A stretch of 64,000 bases of DNA. It comes from Pyrenochaeta sp. MPI-SDFR-AT-0127 (taxonomy: Eukaryota > Ascomycota > Dothideomycetes > Pleosporales > Cucurbitariaceae). The stretch spans positions 1 to 64,000 of the forward strand of contig JAGTJM010000060.1 of assembly GCA_020747015.1 (NCBI GenBank). The letters run 5' to 3'. The position numbers and the translations under genes are program-made. The notes beneath the pieces were generated by a model, which was not told the DNA's origin, ran no database searches, and worked only from the letters and a program-made list of their open reading frames with translations. How positions within the stretch are numbered: position 1 is the first letter of the stretch; each line of letters begins with the position of its first letter. Of the stretch, positions 12,359 through 24,844 are shown one piece after another.

Positions 12359-13829
12359 GAAGATTCAGGTTTGAGGTCTACGTCGCGCACAAGACACCTG
12401 GTAGGGATTGAATATGCTACACGTCTGAAGTTCGTCCCCGTATTTCGTCCGGATCGTACAAAGGCAGGGTGTTGGTACGCCCGCTTGTAAGCCTTCGAGG
12501 GGAGAGAACAGGAAGACTACAAAAGACCTTAGTGCGAGGGCTGAAGGTGAGGTGGGGTCTGACCACGAAATATCATGTGAGAGAATGTCGTGCCATCCAT
12601 ATCAGAAGTGCTGGAGGCTGTGATGACATGCCTCAACATTTAAAGGATATGTTGCCCTCAAATGTACTTTAGAACAACGAAGCAGCGTAAAAGAGCAGTG
12701 ATCAGTCGGTTGTTGTGGTGAATGTTCCGTAGCGTGGGGACACAACACCAAGATCATGCCACGCTCAGATATTCATCCTCCAGTTTCTACACCATCTCTA
12801 GCCACAAACCAAAGCCTAAAAGTGCGAGAAATTCGAAGACTATCGGCAATGCTTTCTTAGGTTTGCGAAAGCGGTCCGAATCATCACAGCGCTAGTAGCG
12901 TTCATGTTAGCACGCAGCAACCATTCCCTACCAACGATGCAGAGACTCAGATATATATATTTGAGATGCTGTAATATTTATTGTAAATCGAGACTTCGGG
13001 TCATCTGCTTAATTGTGAAAGACAGTATAAAGATGAACTGATTTCAGAACTTCCCCCACACTCCACACGCTCTACATAGAGTACGACCGAATTCCTAAAG
13101 GCTTCCGAACTGTTCCTCTATGAATTCAAACATTTTTTGAGTACATACTTCCAATAAGATTTCCTGCAATGTAACATTCTGATGGCATGCAGTCGATAGT
13201 ATGGAAAGTGAAGTCTCGAGTAATGCCGCTTCCAACCTGCAGTGTGCAGGTTCAGCAACGTAAGAAACGGACATGAAAACCATGAATAGCAATATTAACG
13301 GAGCATATGAAAAGACACTATAACATCACGAGCAGTGAGAGTTCAGTAAGATGGCATGATGAAGGTAGGCTAGGCTGCCACCAAATGCTCAAAGCAGAGG
13401 GTAATAGTGACTGCTAATCTTTGCCCTCGCATTAAGCAAGTAATTAACGCAAAAATCTGGTCACAAGACACAAGAACAAAAGGAATCGAACCTGCGCCAC
13501 CAAAAAGAAGTCCCTAGTGAACCCCAATGCAGCCATCCGAGCCGTGCAACTTTGTCTACATTGTTCCTCCCTAGCCATAGGGGGGACCTATAGAGCTCTT
13601 ACGATGGTAATTTTGGGAAGTTAAAGATAATTATACAGCAAAGTGATCCGGATTTGTTGTTTACACAACTTGTCTTTGTGTGCCCGTGCCTTCACCACCA
13701 TATCACGCAATGTGCATTCACCCCACCAATCTTTTTTCGGCCGTCCCTTCGCCGCTTATTACTGTCCACTGTCTTTCAACGGCTCCTTCCTCCAACACAA
13801 ACACGAGCCCCGCGAGAGGCCCATTGAAA
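12359..13829. other. Intergenic stretch, no gene seen
   Basis: About 1.5 kb lies between the divergently oriented VAO-like and BTB-like genes, with no supported coding region. A short TA run (12952-12960) and one tRNA-like T-arm motif near 13490 were seen but do not fold into a tRNA. Confidence 0.45.
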
Positions 13830-14949
13830 ATGCGCTCTCAGTCTGCGTCATCGCGAGGCGATATTGCAAGGAAGCGCGAGGATGAGCATGATGATGTCGA
13901 ATACACGATTGAGAGTGAGGGAGCTCGTGATATTGTCGCTTATCAACGTGGCGATTTCCATATTGCATTCGGCAAGTACACTTATACTGGTGAGATTGCG
14001 AAGGCCGATGTCACTTCTGCCATGGCAGTCAGGATCAAGTACATGAGCTGCTCTCTATTCTGTCTAAATCGCTAATTTTATCAGTTGTGCAGCCCTAATT
14101 TATCATGGCTTGCCGCGCGACCTTCTAATCGCTGGGCAGCACCGATGTACTTGGTTCGTCCCAGCATGCTTAGCAAGACTCTTCTCTGAACGCATTAATG
14201 AGACTATGGTAAGTTCATCGAAAACCCTTCCTTCTTCCTGCTCTCCTCAATCTGCACGCAGATTATCCCACAGAATCCTTTCGTCACTGTATGCTTAGAT
14301 ACTAATTGTACCATAGAAGAATCCTCTCGACTGTCTCACGATCAAGATGATGGATCATCCTCCCTACGCTGTAGATTGTGCAGTTACTCATATTATCCAC
14401 CAAGCCGAGTACCGTGTCATAAAATATCTTCAAGAGCAAAAGTTATACAATGCCAAGAGCCACGGTATCGAGCCGGTGGTCCCAGAGAATATCACTGCCT
14501 CACGTATTCATGTCGATGTTTTCATTTTGGGACATTACTGGAAAATCTACAACCTCAAGATCCTCGCACGCGACGAGCTAGTAAAGGCCCTTGGATTGAC
14601 TGATCGGATCAGTCTTCAGCAGTTCAAGGACCTGGTGCTAGATACGGGGATCTTCACCGAAAAGTTTGCGAAGTCTCCCACCTGTGACGAGCACCTGGTC
14701 GACGATGTGCTCAGGCTGTTGGGTTCCTATGCTGCAACGCGTCACGAGGCCTGGATGGCAGAAGATCGCATTGGATACATGGATATGGTCCCTAAGGCGC
14801 CATATTTCGCCGTGTACCGCGATCTGGCGCAAGCTGGCCACCAAGCCTTTCTTCGGGACCTCCCTCCAAGCTCCAAGAGGGTTAAGCGCAATGACAACGG
14901 CATGAGCGGTCAACGTGATGACCACAAGGTCTCTGTGATCTGCGGCTAG
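13830..14949 (+). CDS. BTB/POZ-like domain protein
   Basis: Exons 13830-14038, 14085-14208 and 14317-14949 join in frame to 321 residues. I chose the start at 13830 (AAAATGC context); an in-frame ATG at 13710 would add 40 residues. After a charged N-terminus, residues ~75-150 resemble a diverged BTB fold: a strand/helix stretch (LPRDLLIAG, FVPACLARLFSERINETM) followed by CLTIKMMDHPP. The segment HVDVFILGHYWKIYNLKILA corresponds to the helix pair after the BTB core (typically HVKVYALADKY..LK.LA). Fungal BTB proteins of this type are poorly characterised; some act as Cullin-3 adaptors. The second intron is modelled as a single 108-bp intron. An alternative 27-nt microexon would leave a 28-bp intron and is unlikely. 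The family call is moderate and the exon structure fairly good. Confidence 0.6.
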
Positions 14950-15930
14950 CAGAGTAGTGCGAGTGCACAAACGAGTGAAGATGAATCACGTTCGCTATAC
15001 CAGGTGATGGCCACTTCGTTCCCCGCCACCTTATGGATCCTTCGTTCGGAATGGTGCCCAGATCGGTGCCTATGGCATCCAACGGGAATATTAAACTGAT
15101 TTTGAAGCCTCGAAAGTTAAGAGTCAAGTAGTGGATAGCATATTGACTTTAAGATTGTAAGGTTATACAACCTTGAAGAGTATATTGAATCCACCACCAG
15201 TGTTCATACGATACCCTTCATTACACGTGCAACTCCAGACAATTTGACTACAGACTGCCTCGCACAGCAAAGGTCACTGAACAAGTTTTCTGTTGCATTG
15301 ATAGGGCATTCGAACTCCGGGTAGTACACACAACACCTTTAGAGAACTAGCCATGTGGTTTACAATACTCTTCGCACAGATTTGAATTGCAACGCTTTCG
15401 CCCAAGTGGTCGGACTGACAGCCATAGAGGATCACGTGTCGGTGGACTGAACGATTCGGTTCACCGGCTAGCTCCCCCTACGCGTAGATTGAAGTCTTGA
15501 TAAACGTTGTATTTCTGCTGGAGCCGGGCTTACAGATTCGCGGCTTCGCTTCTAATCAGGCACGTGTGCGCAAAGTCTGCTTTCGGTCTCAGCTTTCTCC
15601 GATTGAGTCACTTACTCATGTCAAATGTCTACTTGAGCGATCGACGTGACCAGAAATCAGAATCCGTGGAACAAACCACTAATTGTAGTGTAGGTCGAAA
15701 GGGTAAACGCCAAGACCAACTAAAAGCCAATGGGCTAAGAGTGCTCCAGGAACGAAGACAAAACTAGTTGGTGGGCCTAGGCCGGTTGTCTCCGTGGATT
15801 GGACTTGTTGAGTGTGGCATGAGCCTCGCGTCTGCACGTGAGGTCACGAAATCGTCTTTGTGGCCAACAAAGACTCGTCTCCAACGGTCGAAGTGCCACT
15901 CGCACTTGCTGCATGCGATCAAGCCTGTGC

Positions 15931-15987
15931 GTCCAAAATTCGGCGTCATTCACTACTTACCTTATTAGGGAAGCCGAAATTTTGGAC
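15931..15987. repeat. Inverted repeat (hairpin-forming)
   Basis: Arms GTCCAAAATTCGGC (15931-15944) and GCCGAAATTTTGGAC (15973-15987) are reverse complements apart from one extra A, separated by 28 nt. This could be a stem-loop or the relic of a small element. No flanking duplication was established. Confidence 0.55.
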
Positions 15988-16443
15988 CACTCATGGTAAG
16001 GTTAGGCGAGAGAATTCGATTAACCCCTCGGGAGGCAATTTTTAAACCCGGGGTGCAGGATCGCTCTCGGGGCGCACTTGCGGCATTGGATTGTGTGCGG
16101 GAGGCGATTTTGGTTGGCTGGAATTTTCTTAACTCTCCCGGACGCCTGAAAGCCACGCCGTCACCATCAGCAGTAGTGGAGGCGTTGTTTGTGAGTCCAA
16201 ATCATGACAGTCAAATTCCCAAAAAAATGGGACTTTTCGCGGGCTTGTTATGGGGAGTTCATACATGAAACCATGCCACTTTACCTACCCGTGGGCCTTT
16301 CAGCGGGCTTATCCTTGAGGACAGGCTACCAGTCCGCGGTCAAAAAGCGATCTTGCTTGGTTGATGGGACATGGATATGTGACACGCCCCACTCCACGCC
16401 GTTGATTCCATTGACAACGGCCCAAGGAGCAGGCATCACGGTC

Positions 16444-16465
16444 CTTAGTGCATGCTTAGTGCATG
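16444..16465. repeat. Perfect 11-bp tandem duplication
   Basis: CTTAGTGCATG is repeated twice head to tail with no mismatch. It lies about 560 bp upstream of the sugar-transporter start. No function is known. Confidence 0.8.
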
Positions 16466-17020
16466 TTGGGGACAGAAGTCTCCACGGGGTTGTCAGGACA
16501 CGGAACGACACGTGATGCGTCAATGCACACGCTAAGAAACCAAGAACAAGCCACGGTGAGATAAGCTCGACAAGGTTAACTCGGCATCGCGGCTTAATCT
16601 CACGCAGATCAAGGCGCACAACCATCCTAGGATTGAGTGCGCAATTGATAAGTAACAATTCGCGGAGATGAATGTAAATGGTAATGATCATGTACGAGCT
16701 TTTCCGTTCGAGCACTCATTGAGGCAGTCTTCGGGATCTCTACCACACCTCCGCAGATGGTGCGTGAAGAGTCCTGGTGCTGATCATTGCCTGATGTCAC
16801 CTGGAGCGTGCGACCATCACGCCCAACTACCTTGCTAGCTTTTACGTAGTCACACCGGATACCGTCACCGTCCGCTCTTACGCCAGTCAGACTGGTTTCG
16901 ACAGCGATATTGTGGGGACCCCTCAATCAGCAGGGTCACAGATCGAAGGATAAATGCTGAGCTTTGTCCGCCCGACTTAAGGATTATCAAGCTAAAGTTA
17001 CTCACTCAAGCTCCAACGCC

Positions 17021-19301
17021 ATGGCTAGCCAAGACAGCAACGTGGAAACCAAAGCTCACGCAGAGCATCACGATGCGTACGGAATCACTGCAACATCTCG
17101 CCTTTAGCTGCGGCACTAACAAAATGCAGCTCCTCCGAGGAAAGAGGTGTAGTTAACACTGGGAACAGTGTCTCTGCAAAGTAGGAATAGACAGTCATGT
17201 CCTCTGAACTCATTACTGACCCAAAGGCCTAGGATCCAGAACCCTCTCATTCACATGACCGAGGAGGAGATGCTTCAAGATGTCGACACATTCGCCAAAG
17301 AAAACAGCTTCGAGGAAATCCGGCCTCTCCTACGCAGAGGTGCCTTAGTCGCCCGCAGTCCCACAAAGTTTGCGGAGGCTCCTGGAATTACGGAGGCCGA
17401 GAAGGATGCCATCTCCAATGAGGTTCTGCACAAGTGGCGTCAACCACGGGTCCTATACTTCACTATCATCCTTTGCTCTGTTGGTGCTGCTGTGCAAGGC
17501 TGGGATCAGACAGGCTCGAACGGCGCCAACCTTTCGTTCCCGGACGCACTTGGGATCCCTGTACGAGCGACTTTCCCAGATGGTACTGTCAACCCGAATG
17601 CGGAACACAACCAGTGGCTCCAGGGTTTGATCAATGCTGGTCCTTATATTGCTTCAGCCTTCCTGTGAGTATCATGCGGGTGCATTGAATATTTTCAAGA
17701 AGCTAATTCTCATAGTGGCTGCTGGTGCTCCGATCCTCTCAATCAATTCTTTGGCCGTCGCGGCTGTATTTTCGTCTCTGCCATCTTTTGCGCTCTGGCT
17801 CCTATTGGATCTGCCGTTGCTCAAAGTATGCCATTCTGACTCCTCGTATCCCTAGAATATCACTAACGATCACGTTAGCTTGGGAACAGCTCTTTGTCAC
17901 TCGTCTTCTGCTGGGAATTGGTATGGGGTGCAAAGGCGCATCGATTCCAATTTTCGCTGCTGAAAACGCTCGTACGTCTACTTTGTTCAATGATATACGA
18001 AACAACTGCTAATCTGCATCCTTAGCCGCAAGTATTCGTGGAGCCCTTGTTATGACCTGGCAACTGTGGACTGCTTTTGGCATATTCATGGGAACTGTCG
18101 CCAACTTGGCCGTCAAAGACACCGGGAAAATCTCATGGCGTCTGCAATTCGGCTCCGCTTTACTCCCTGCACTCCCTCTTCTCATAGGTGTCTATTTCTG
18201 CCCCGAGTCACCTCGATGGTATATCAAAAAGGGAAAGTACTCTCAGGCATTCCGCTCACTCCAGCGCCTTCGAAATACCGAGCTCCAAGCCGCTCGCGAT
18301 TTGTACTACATTCACGCACAATTGCGCGCAGAGAGCAGCCTGACATCTATCAAGTCAAACTACATCTCTAGGTTCACACAGCTTTTCACGATCCCCCGAC
18401 TAAGGAGGGCTACTGTCGCTTCCGGTGTAGTCATGATCGCACAGCAGATGTGCGGAAGTACGTGCCATAAAGCGAACTTCAGCCAGTCCCAATACGCTGA
18501 CAAAGTCTAGTCAACATCATCGCTTTCTACTCTAGCACCATCTTCGAGCTAGCTGGTGCTAGTGTAACCATATCTCTTATCGCCTCGATGGGCTTTGGCC
18601 TGGTCAACTTCGTCTTCGCTTTCCCCGCCCTATGGACCATAGACACATTTGGTCGCCGGACGCTACTTCTCTTCACTTTCCCCCAGATGTGCTGGACTCT
18701 GCTTGCGGCTGGACTGTGCTATCTGATCCCATCGAGCAGCTCTGCTCATATCGGTCTTGTTGCTCTCTTCGTCTATCTCTTCGGTGCATGGTATTCTCCC
18801 GGCGAGGGTCCCGTCCCCTTCACCTATTCCGCTGAGGTTTTTCCCCTCTCCCATCGCGAAGTGGGTATGTCTTGGGCAGTCGCCACCTGCCTATTCTGGG
18901 CCGCAGTCCTATCCATCACCTTCCCGCGTATGTTGAGTGCGATGACACCTACCGGTGCATTTGCATTCTACGCCGGCCTCAATCTTGTCGCATTGGGCTT
19001 GATTTTCCTCTTTGTGCCGGAGACCAAGCAGCGTACCCTTGAAGAGCTTGACTACATTTTTGCTATCCCGTCGCGACGATTCATCAGTCATCAGTGTGGC
19101 ACAGTACTACCGTGGTGGATTAAAACCTGGATCCTTCGCAAGAAGATCGGACCCTGCCCTTCCCTGATAACCTTTGAGGGTGGCGGTGAGAATGACCAGG
19201 AATTTCAAGAAGAGGTGCGCAGGGCTAGTATTGCTGCACAGGGTGGCGACCCAGAGAGAAGGAGGTCTAGCATCGTTGAGAAGGCCAGAAAGGCTTTCTA
19301 G
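17021..19301 (+). CDS. MFS sugar transporter (sugar porter family)
   Basis: Seven exons (17021-17076, 17130-17180, 17227-17664, 17716-17825, 17879-17971, 18026-18457, 18511-19301) join to 656 residues. The six introns are 46-54 bp long. The first 120 residues are hydrophilic and include TEEEMLQDVDTFAKE, followed by twelve expected transmembrane segments. Sugar-porter signatures are present: GRRG after helix 2, PESPRW at residues 309-314, and PETK-type sequence (VPETKQRTLEELDYIF) from about residue 562. The protein should be a plasma-membrane H+-coupled or facilitative carrier for a hexose or related polyol. Substrate cannot be decided. The splice model is supported by the family sequence across every junction (e.g. 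SAK/PRIQNPL, SAF/LGCWCSDP). One CreA-type hexamer at 16912-16917 suggests carbon control. The N-terminal first two exons are the least certain part. Confidence 0.92.
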
Positions 19302-20284
19302 ACCGGACGATACGCACGAACAGCTTGATGAACATGAGTATTCATCACGAATTGGAGTAAATGGGGAAGGGATGTGATACTTTGACTGGTCGTTATACCC
19401 CCTGGAATATATTCAAACAATTAAATCAATCGTTTACCGCACATACAGGATAATTACGAGTATCCTGATGGTGACATAGTTGACTTCATTCGCATCTGCA
19501 AGGCTATACTTACTCTCTTTGCACTGCCACAAAGCATATATTCTTTTCCATCTATCATCCAGCCAATTCCTTGAGTAAGATCGACACATGTATTTTAGAA
19601 CGGGTGTTTTATGCTGCCCTTTGATGATAAGAATTGCGCGACTGTCGGCACTTGACGCCACAACCCACTGTCGATGGGGCCGGACCTCATGAACATTTCA
19701 TCGAGAGAGCCAATGCGTCACGGCCGGATCATAAGAGCTGTCGCATATGACACGAGAGCTGTTTTATATGGTTGCCATCAAGAAAGAACTATTGCGCTCT
19801 TGTCGTTAAACCGGACATGCAAATCCCAACTTAGCACAACAGCCGTGCTGCTACTGCGTAGCTTTAAGTGGTTGATCACACAACAAATGTTCCTCTAGAA
19901 GTATCTTCAGAGGTAGTGGGGTACATGAGACCATCATTGCGACAGGCTATGCACGAAGGCCGTGTCTGATTACATTGGAGATGCCGTGAAGCTTCGTCGA
20001 GCTTCATTAGCGGACATGATGTCAGAAAGAACAATTTGAGCGTTTCCCTTTAACAGGCTGGGCTTCTAGTAAATTCATTCTTGAGCTTTGCTGACCAATA
20101 TGCGACTTCAAGGCAGATCCTGTATGAAAATGATATGGCCGGAATCTCCTACTAAATACGGTTAGGCTCAACGAGTGGATTATCAAGCTGCACTCCAGCT
20201 GGCCGCACATAGAAAGGTTTTTGTAAAATCAATCTTCATCGCACTCTTTCTCCTATCTACAATCAATCTGCTTTCTCTGATACA
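19302..20284. other. Intergenic stretch, no gene seen
   Basis: About 1 kb contains the transporter 3' end and the promoter of the Rossmann protein. No repeat or RNA gene was recognised. Confidence 0.5.
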
Positions 20285-21469
20285 ATGACGAGAATACTAC
20301 TCACAGGAGCAACAGGGTCAGTAGCATTCCGAGCACACACAAAGCCAAGCTAACCTCACGCCAAGATACGTGGGTGGAGAGGTCTTATACACTCTCGACA
20401 ACTCGAATCTCGGTACATTACAGATAACCTGTTTGGTGAGAGACGAGAAGAAGGCACTTGAGGTGCAGGCAGTGCATCCGAATATCAAGACCGTCCTCGG
20501 CGATCTTGACGATGTCGCTTTAGTGCAACGGGAGGCTGAAGCGGCCGACATTGTTTTGCGTCTGTCTTTTCTGGCGGAGTTTAATGGCTTTCTGAGACTA
20601 ATGATTTGAAGATCTTGCCGCTACAGGCCATGCTCCTAGCGCCAAAGCCATCGCACAAGGTCTTCAGGATCGAGCAAAGCGAGTCCAGTCACCCGGACAT
20701 TGGGTCCAGATCTCTGGTGCAACATGCTTTGCTACCGAAGAAATTGCATCAGGCAAGTTCGGATACGCCACTGATGCCATTTATGATGACTCCAAAGATC
20801 GAGACCGTATACTTTCCACGCTCCGGAGCAATTCGAAGCGAATAGTCGAGAATATAGTCCTCTCACAATCACCCTCTCTGGTCAAGACGGCCCTGATCGT
20901 TGGACCGCTTATCTACGGCCCTGGACGAGGTCCAGTCAACCAGCGCAGTATCCAAGCCCCTGAGATTGTGAAATCTACTTTAAAGCTTGGCCATGGTTTC
21001 CGATTGAATGATGGCAAGAACATATGGAGCAATATCCACGTTCATGATTTAGCCAGTCTGGTTGTTTTGCTTGTATCTGCAGCCAAAGAAGGAAAGGATG
21101 GCCTGTGGAATGACGATGGCGTATACAATGTGGAGAATGGAGAGATGGTAAGTCTATAACTCATCTACATTCACAATAGACGGACTAACAAACTTATAGA
21201 CATTTGAACAGCTGGATACAGTCATTACAAATGAAGCTCACGCGCAGGGTCTCATCAAAGAGGACGCGACATCGGGCCTAAAGGTCATTGATGCTGCCAA
21301 AGCTGACTCTTTAAGTGGGCATGCAGCAATTCTTTGGGGCACGAATGCGCGTACAAGAGCAGTAAAGGGAAGGCATGCGCTAGATTGGAGCCCTTCTGGA
21401 AGCGCGCTAGTGGATACAATCCCGGAATTAGTCCGCGCTGAAGGAAAAGGTTTAAAGGCAAGTTTGTAA
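20285..21469 (+). CDS. NAD(P)-binding Rossmann-fold protein (extended SDR / epimerase-like)
   Basis: Exons 20285-20316, 20366-20559, 20612-21147 and 21200-21469 join to 343 residues with introns of 49-52 bp. The N-terminus MTRILLTGATGYVGG carries the TGxxGxxG dinucleotide-binding loop (Gly 8, 11 and 14). The acidic turn VLGDLDD follows, then VLHLAATGHAPSAKAIAQGL, typical of atypical/extended short-chain dehydrogenases and NmrA-like proteins of fungi. A catalytic YxxxK is not obvious, although the segment YDDSKDRDR could serve. WSNIHVHDLASLVVLLVSAA matches the conserved helix after the active site in epimerase-like proteins. Substrate is unknown. The first intron interrupts the glycine loop, a common position in fungal members. 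It shares no evident pathway with its neighbours. Confidence 0.85.
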
Positions 21470-22253
21470 GCGAAAATACAAGCAGGAGGCCGAAGAGAAT
21501 TGTTAGCAGTCTGACTCTGGTGTTTTCTGGAAATTGTGATCGGAATATGCTTACTAGAAGTTTGATGTTGCCTACATTGTCTTTGGGTCCAACTTGTTTT
21601 ACCAAGTCGGGTGTTCAACCCGTGAGGAGTACTTTCTACCACGGGCTGCTGAGAGAAAGAGAGCCCAGTCCTACAGAATGCGGACAGACCACACGTTCAG
21701 TATCGGACGAAGGGGGTATCTACGCCCGTGAGTGAACGGAGTCTTGCCCAGAGTAACAAATACTCGTCACTAGACCACATCAGAATGCGATGAGTGACGG
21801 AGAAATGTTAAGATAAAAACAAATCGGCCTTTTCGCATGCCCGGGCAAGTGAAGCAACTAACTTAAGAATGTTGTTGACGCGACTATTGTCGCGCGAGCA
21901 GGACCTGCGTCGTAAAGCGCTGCTCTTCGGTCTCTCATCTACCCTTCTAGATCCTGACGGAGCCCAATATGATTCATGGACATAGATCTTAACATTCTTG
22001 TTATATGCTGAGTGGAATGTCACTACGTATGAGCATCTTTAGGTTTTGGACAGGCCGTAATTCGTTACATCATCAATGTCCATGAACAGAGGTAACTGCA
22101 TATTGTGCACCTCATCATATGTGTTTAACAAAGGAAAGCCCCCCTACACGCCTGGCACAGGATGGCAACGCCTTGAAAATACTAACTAAACGACCGACAA
22201 GTGGAAAAATCAGGCATAGAAACAAAGTACTATGACTCGAAACATGTTTTTTG
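21470..22253. other. Convergent intergenic stretch, no gene seen
   Basis: About 0.8 kb separates the convergent Rossmann-protein and ArgRS-like genes. It should hold both 3' UTRs. Nothing else was recognised. Confidence 0.5.
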
Positions 22254-24233
22254 TCATCCCGCAATAGGTGTGTCTGCCCGTTCTTGGGGCAGATCAGAAA
22301 GTGGCATCAGCCCAAGCAACTCCATGCCGTTCTCCAACACGGTTTTAGTCGATTCGTACAGCGCAGCAAGGCCCGGGGGAGCGGCTGAATGCTCTTCACT
22401 CTCACCAAGGCACTCAGATAGTTGCTCAATCACGCTAGCGAGGTATATAACGATACCAGACGCTTCGAGCGAGTGATAGGTAGCATGGACGACTTCTGGA
22501 TATTGAGCTAGAATGCGCAGGAGGTTGGCTTGGTCCTCCTCTGCCAAAGCTGTAACGTCTTCATCCGAGAGATCTGCATTAGCAGGGGAGCTGTTGATAA
22601 GAGTGCGCAGTCGTGCCAGCCAGTACTGAAGATCAGGCCCTGAGCCAAGCTTAAAGGAGGCTAATGTGCTGGTATCGAAGGCGTGGACAGAGTTCGAACG
22701 AGTTGAAAGTTCTTGAACGAATAGAGCGGACGTCGCAAGAGCTTTGTTGATCTGATCCGAACTGCCTATCAATGCTGCTTTATCGGTATCAACCTCTGAA
22801 AGACTCTTGATTGCTTGTTCACAGCTGTCCAGTATTGCTTGTGGTTTGTAACCCTTCCCGAGACTTGTTGCCATCTTCGAAGCCTCATTGAACTTCACAT
22901 GATGCAGCTTTCCTGCGAGATCCTTCATATCTAGTGCTTCCAGGACCTTGAAGAGCTGAGTGAAGTGACTGCTATTTGTGTCATTCGCTACGACATACAT
23001 CATCTTGTCAAAAGAATACTTTCTCGATCTTTCTAAAACTGTAGCAAGATCTCGAAGGAAGTAAGTGCTGCAGCCGTTTCGATCTCGGATCATAGCTGTC
23101 CCAGATTTAGCACCCAGATGTTGCATATGTACAACCCATGCTCCTTTACTTTCTTCAGAAATCTTCTTGTCTTTCAACAACTGCTCCACCTCGATCATAG
23201 TATCTTGGCTGACTTGTGATTCCCCAGAGTATTCGTCAAATTGTACACCGAGGCGTTCGTAGAACTTAGTATAGTCTTCGATGTTGACGTCTCGGACCCT
23301 CTTCCAGAAAGCAACAGAATCTTCTTCATTTTCTTCAAGTCTCTTGAGAATTTCGTTGTGTTCAGCATATATGCCTTGACTTTCGATCTCAACGGAAGCC
23401 TCTCCTTCGTCCTTTCCTTCTTTGACTGCATCGTCACGAGCCTTCCTACTTGCATCCCTTTCGGGCTTGAAGTCCTCTTCAATCTTGTGGTAAACCTCCA
23501 GAAGGTGCCCAACTGGGTCGGCCTCGTATGCCTCATCTGAGCCATATTTTGCAAAGCCAACTCGTAGTAGAGCAATTGGTTTGCCCCAGTCACCGAGATA
23601 ATTGATACGTTTCACGTCCCAGCCCATTGACTCATACAACCGACTTATGAACCCTCCAATTATTGTACTGCGCAAGTGCCTTCCCTGCAACTCACTGGTG
23701 ATGTTTGGGGAAGAGAACTCGACAATAAGCTTCTTCTGGGAATCACTCGAGGATTTCAAAGGATCGTAGCCGTAGTTGCGCTTCCGACTCAGGATGTATG
23801 GAATCAGGAGACGTGGGACTGCCTCGGGCTTCACGAAAACGCGAAAGTGTACGCCTTCTAAGAAAGGGAGAAGGAAGAGAGGGTCATCCTTTGGGAACTA
23901 TAATATATGAGCAAATGTGCACTTGTTGCTTGTATAGTTTGGGACATGAAGCATTCTGCTTACCTTCTCCATGAGTTCGACTGCCACCTCATCGGCCTTA
24001 GCTCCCGGTCGGAGCTTTGGAAGGATGACCGCTAGGTCGCCATTGGAGATGTTGTTTGGCCATTGAATAGATTTGTACGCTGCTTCTATATTGCATCCTG
24101 CAATTTCAGCCAATATCTTTGCCAGGTATGTCCGAAGTAGATCGAGAGGGTTGACAAGCACTTCCGCTGCCTCAATTCTTGGGATAGGAACTTCCAAGCT
24201 CAAAGAGCTGAGAGATTGCTCGAGTGTCTCCAT
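22254..24233 (-). CDS. Divergent arginyl-tRNA synthetase-like protein
   Basis: Exons 24233-23964 and 23897-22254 (66-bp intron) give 637 residues, the usual size of cytosolic ArgRS. The order of parts is that of the family: N-terminal Add1 domain (~1-115), class I Rossmann core with VEFSSPNI, HLRSTIIGGF and NYLGDWGK, a connective insertion, FDEYSGESQ, SFDKMMYVV, and a C-terminal DALR anticodon domain (DLQYWLARLR). The catalytic signatures look altered. The HIGH position reads QGRH (161-164), where yeast ArgRS has HAGH. The KMSKS-like loop reads SKMATSLGKGY (from 431), lacking the basic residue after MST seen in yeast. The GDTGPYLQYAH block is GSGPDLQYW here. Fungal housekeeping ArgRS may also have QGKH at the first site, so only the later changes are strong evidence of divergence. 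It may be a second, specialised copy rather than the housekeeping enzyme. Confidence 0.8.
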
Positions 24234-24844
24234 TTAAAATCGTTATGGCCACAATTAATGCTCTCCTTTCCGAGGTTCCAACTCACCGTGCCCTCGCTGA
24301 GTTCAAAGCTCGAGCTAATAGTGTGATGTGCAGCGAAGTGAAAGCGCTGGGGAGTTTTTTGGCATCGCATGGGAGACAAACCAAGTTGTACCTGACGGTA
24401 GAAGCTTCCTAAAGTGTTCACCGTCCAGTATTCTCAGCCTCATGACCAAAGTAGGATGCCACGTCGGTTAGGCAGCGAACGGTCGTGTTCCTCTACAATT
24501 GGTCCTTGCTTCCTGCAGCCGCAACAACACACAGTCAATCAAACGACTTGCTCACCACCCCAGTCACGTATTCATATCAGGATGAGGATGTATTCGTTAA
24601 GACTACTGCTACGTTTTCTTTCGGAAAACGCATGATTGCGATAGCTGGGCACGGTTACTGGTTTTGCGCGTGTTGAGCTATGTTCTATTGATCAAGCCCT
24701 GGCACTCAACGCAGCATACCTAATACCTAACGTGAATATCAGACAAACCTTGCCACAAATAGCAGTAGATCCAGGTAGAAAGATGTGAAGGTATGATTGT
24801 GTTGTTTTAGAGACGACATAGACCTGAATCGTGCGACGGCGAGA
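24234..24844. other. Intergenic stretch, no gene seen
   Basis: About 0.6 kb lies between the ArgRS-like ATG and the stop of the CorA-like gene on the same strand. No separate feature was recognised. Confidence 0.5.

Larger units (their letters stand above)
14950..17020. other. Intergenic stretch with short repeats, no gene seen
   Basis: This 2-kb gap precedes the sugar-transporter gene. It holds an inverted repeat (15931-15987), a perfect 11-bp tandem duplication (CTTAGTGCATG, 16444-16465) and one GTGGGG CreA-type hexamer at 16912-16917, about 105 bp before the transporter ATG. Short open frames on both strands around 15.8-16.5 kb have no recognisable product. Confidence 0.45.

Noticed and set aside
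13480..13580. tRNA-like T-arm (GGTTCGATTCC on the minus strand)
   Set aside because: The T stem does not pair (GCAGG against CCTTT) and no acceptor or D arm could be placed convincingly. It is at best a decayed tRNA.
14209..14316. 27-nt microexon within the second intron of the BTB-like gene
   Set aside because: It would require a 28-bp intron, below the size usually spliced. One 108-bp intron is simpler.
20831..20960. Read-through of other frames across the Rossmann-protein exon
   Set aside because: The long plus-strand frame from 20612 to 21147 carries the conserved domain; the others are shadows.
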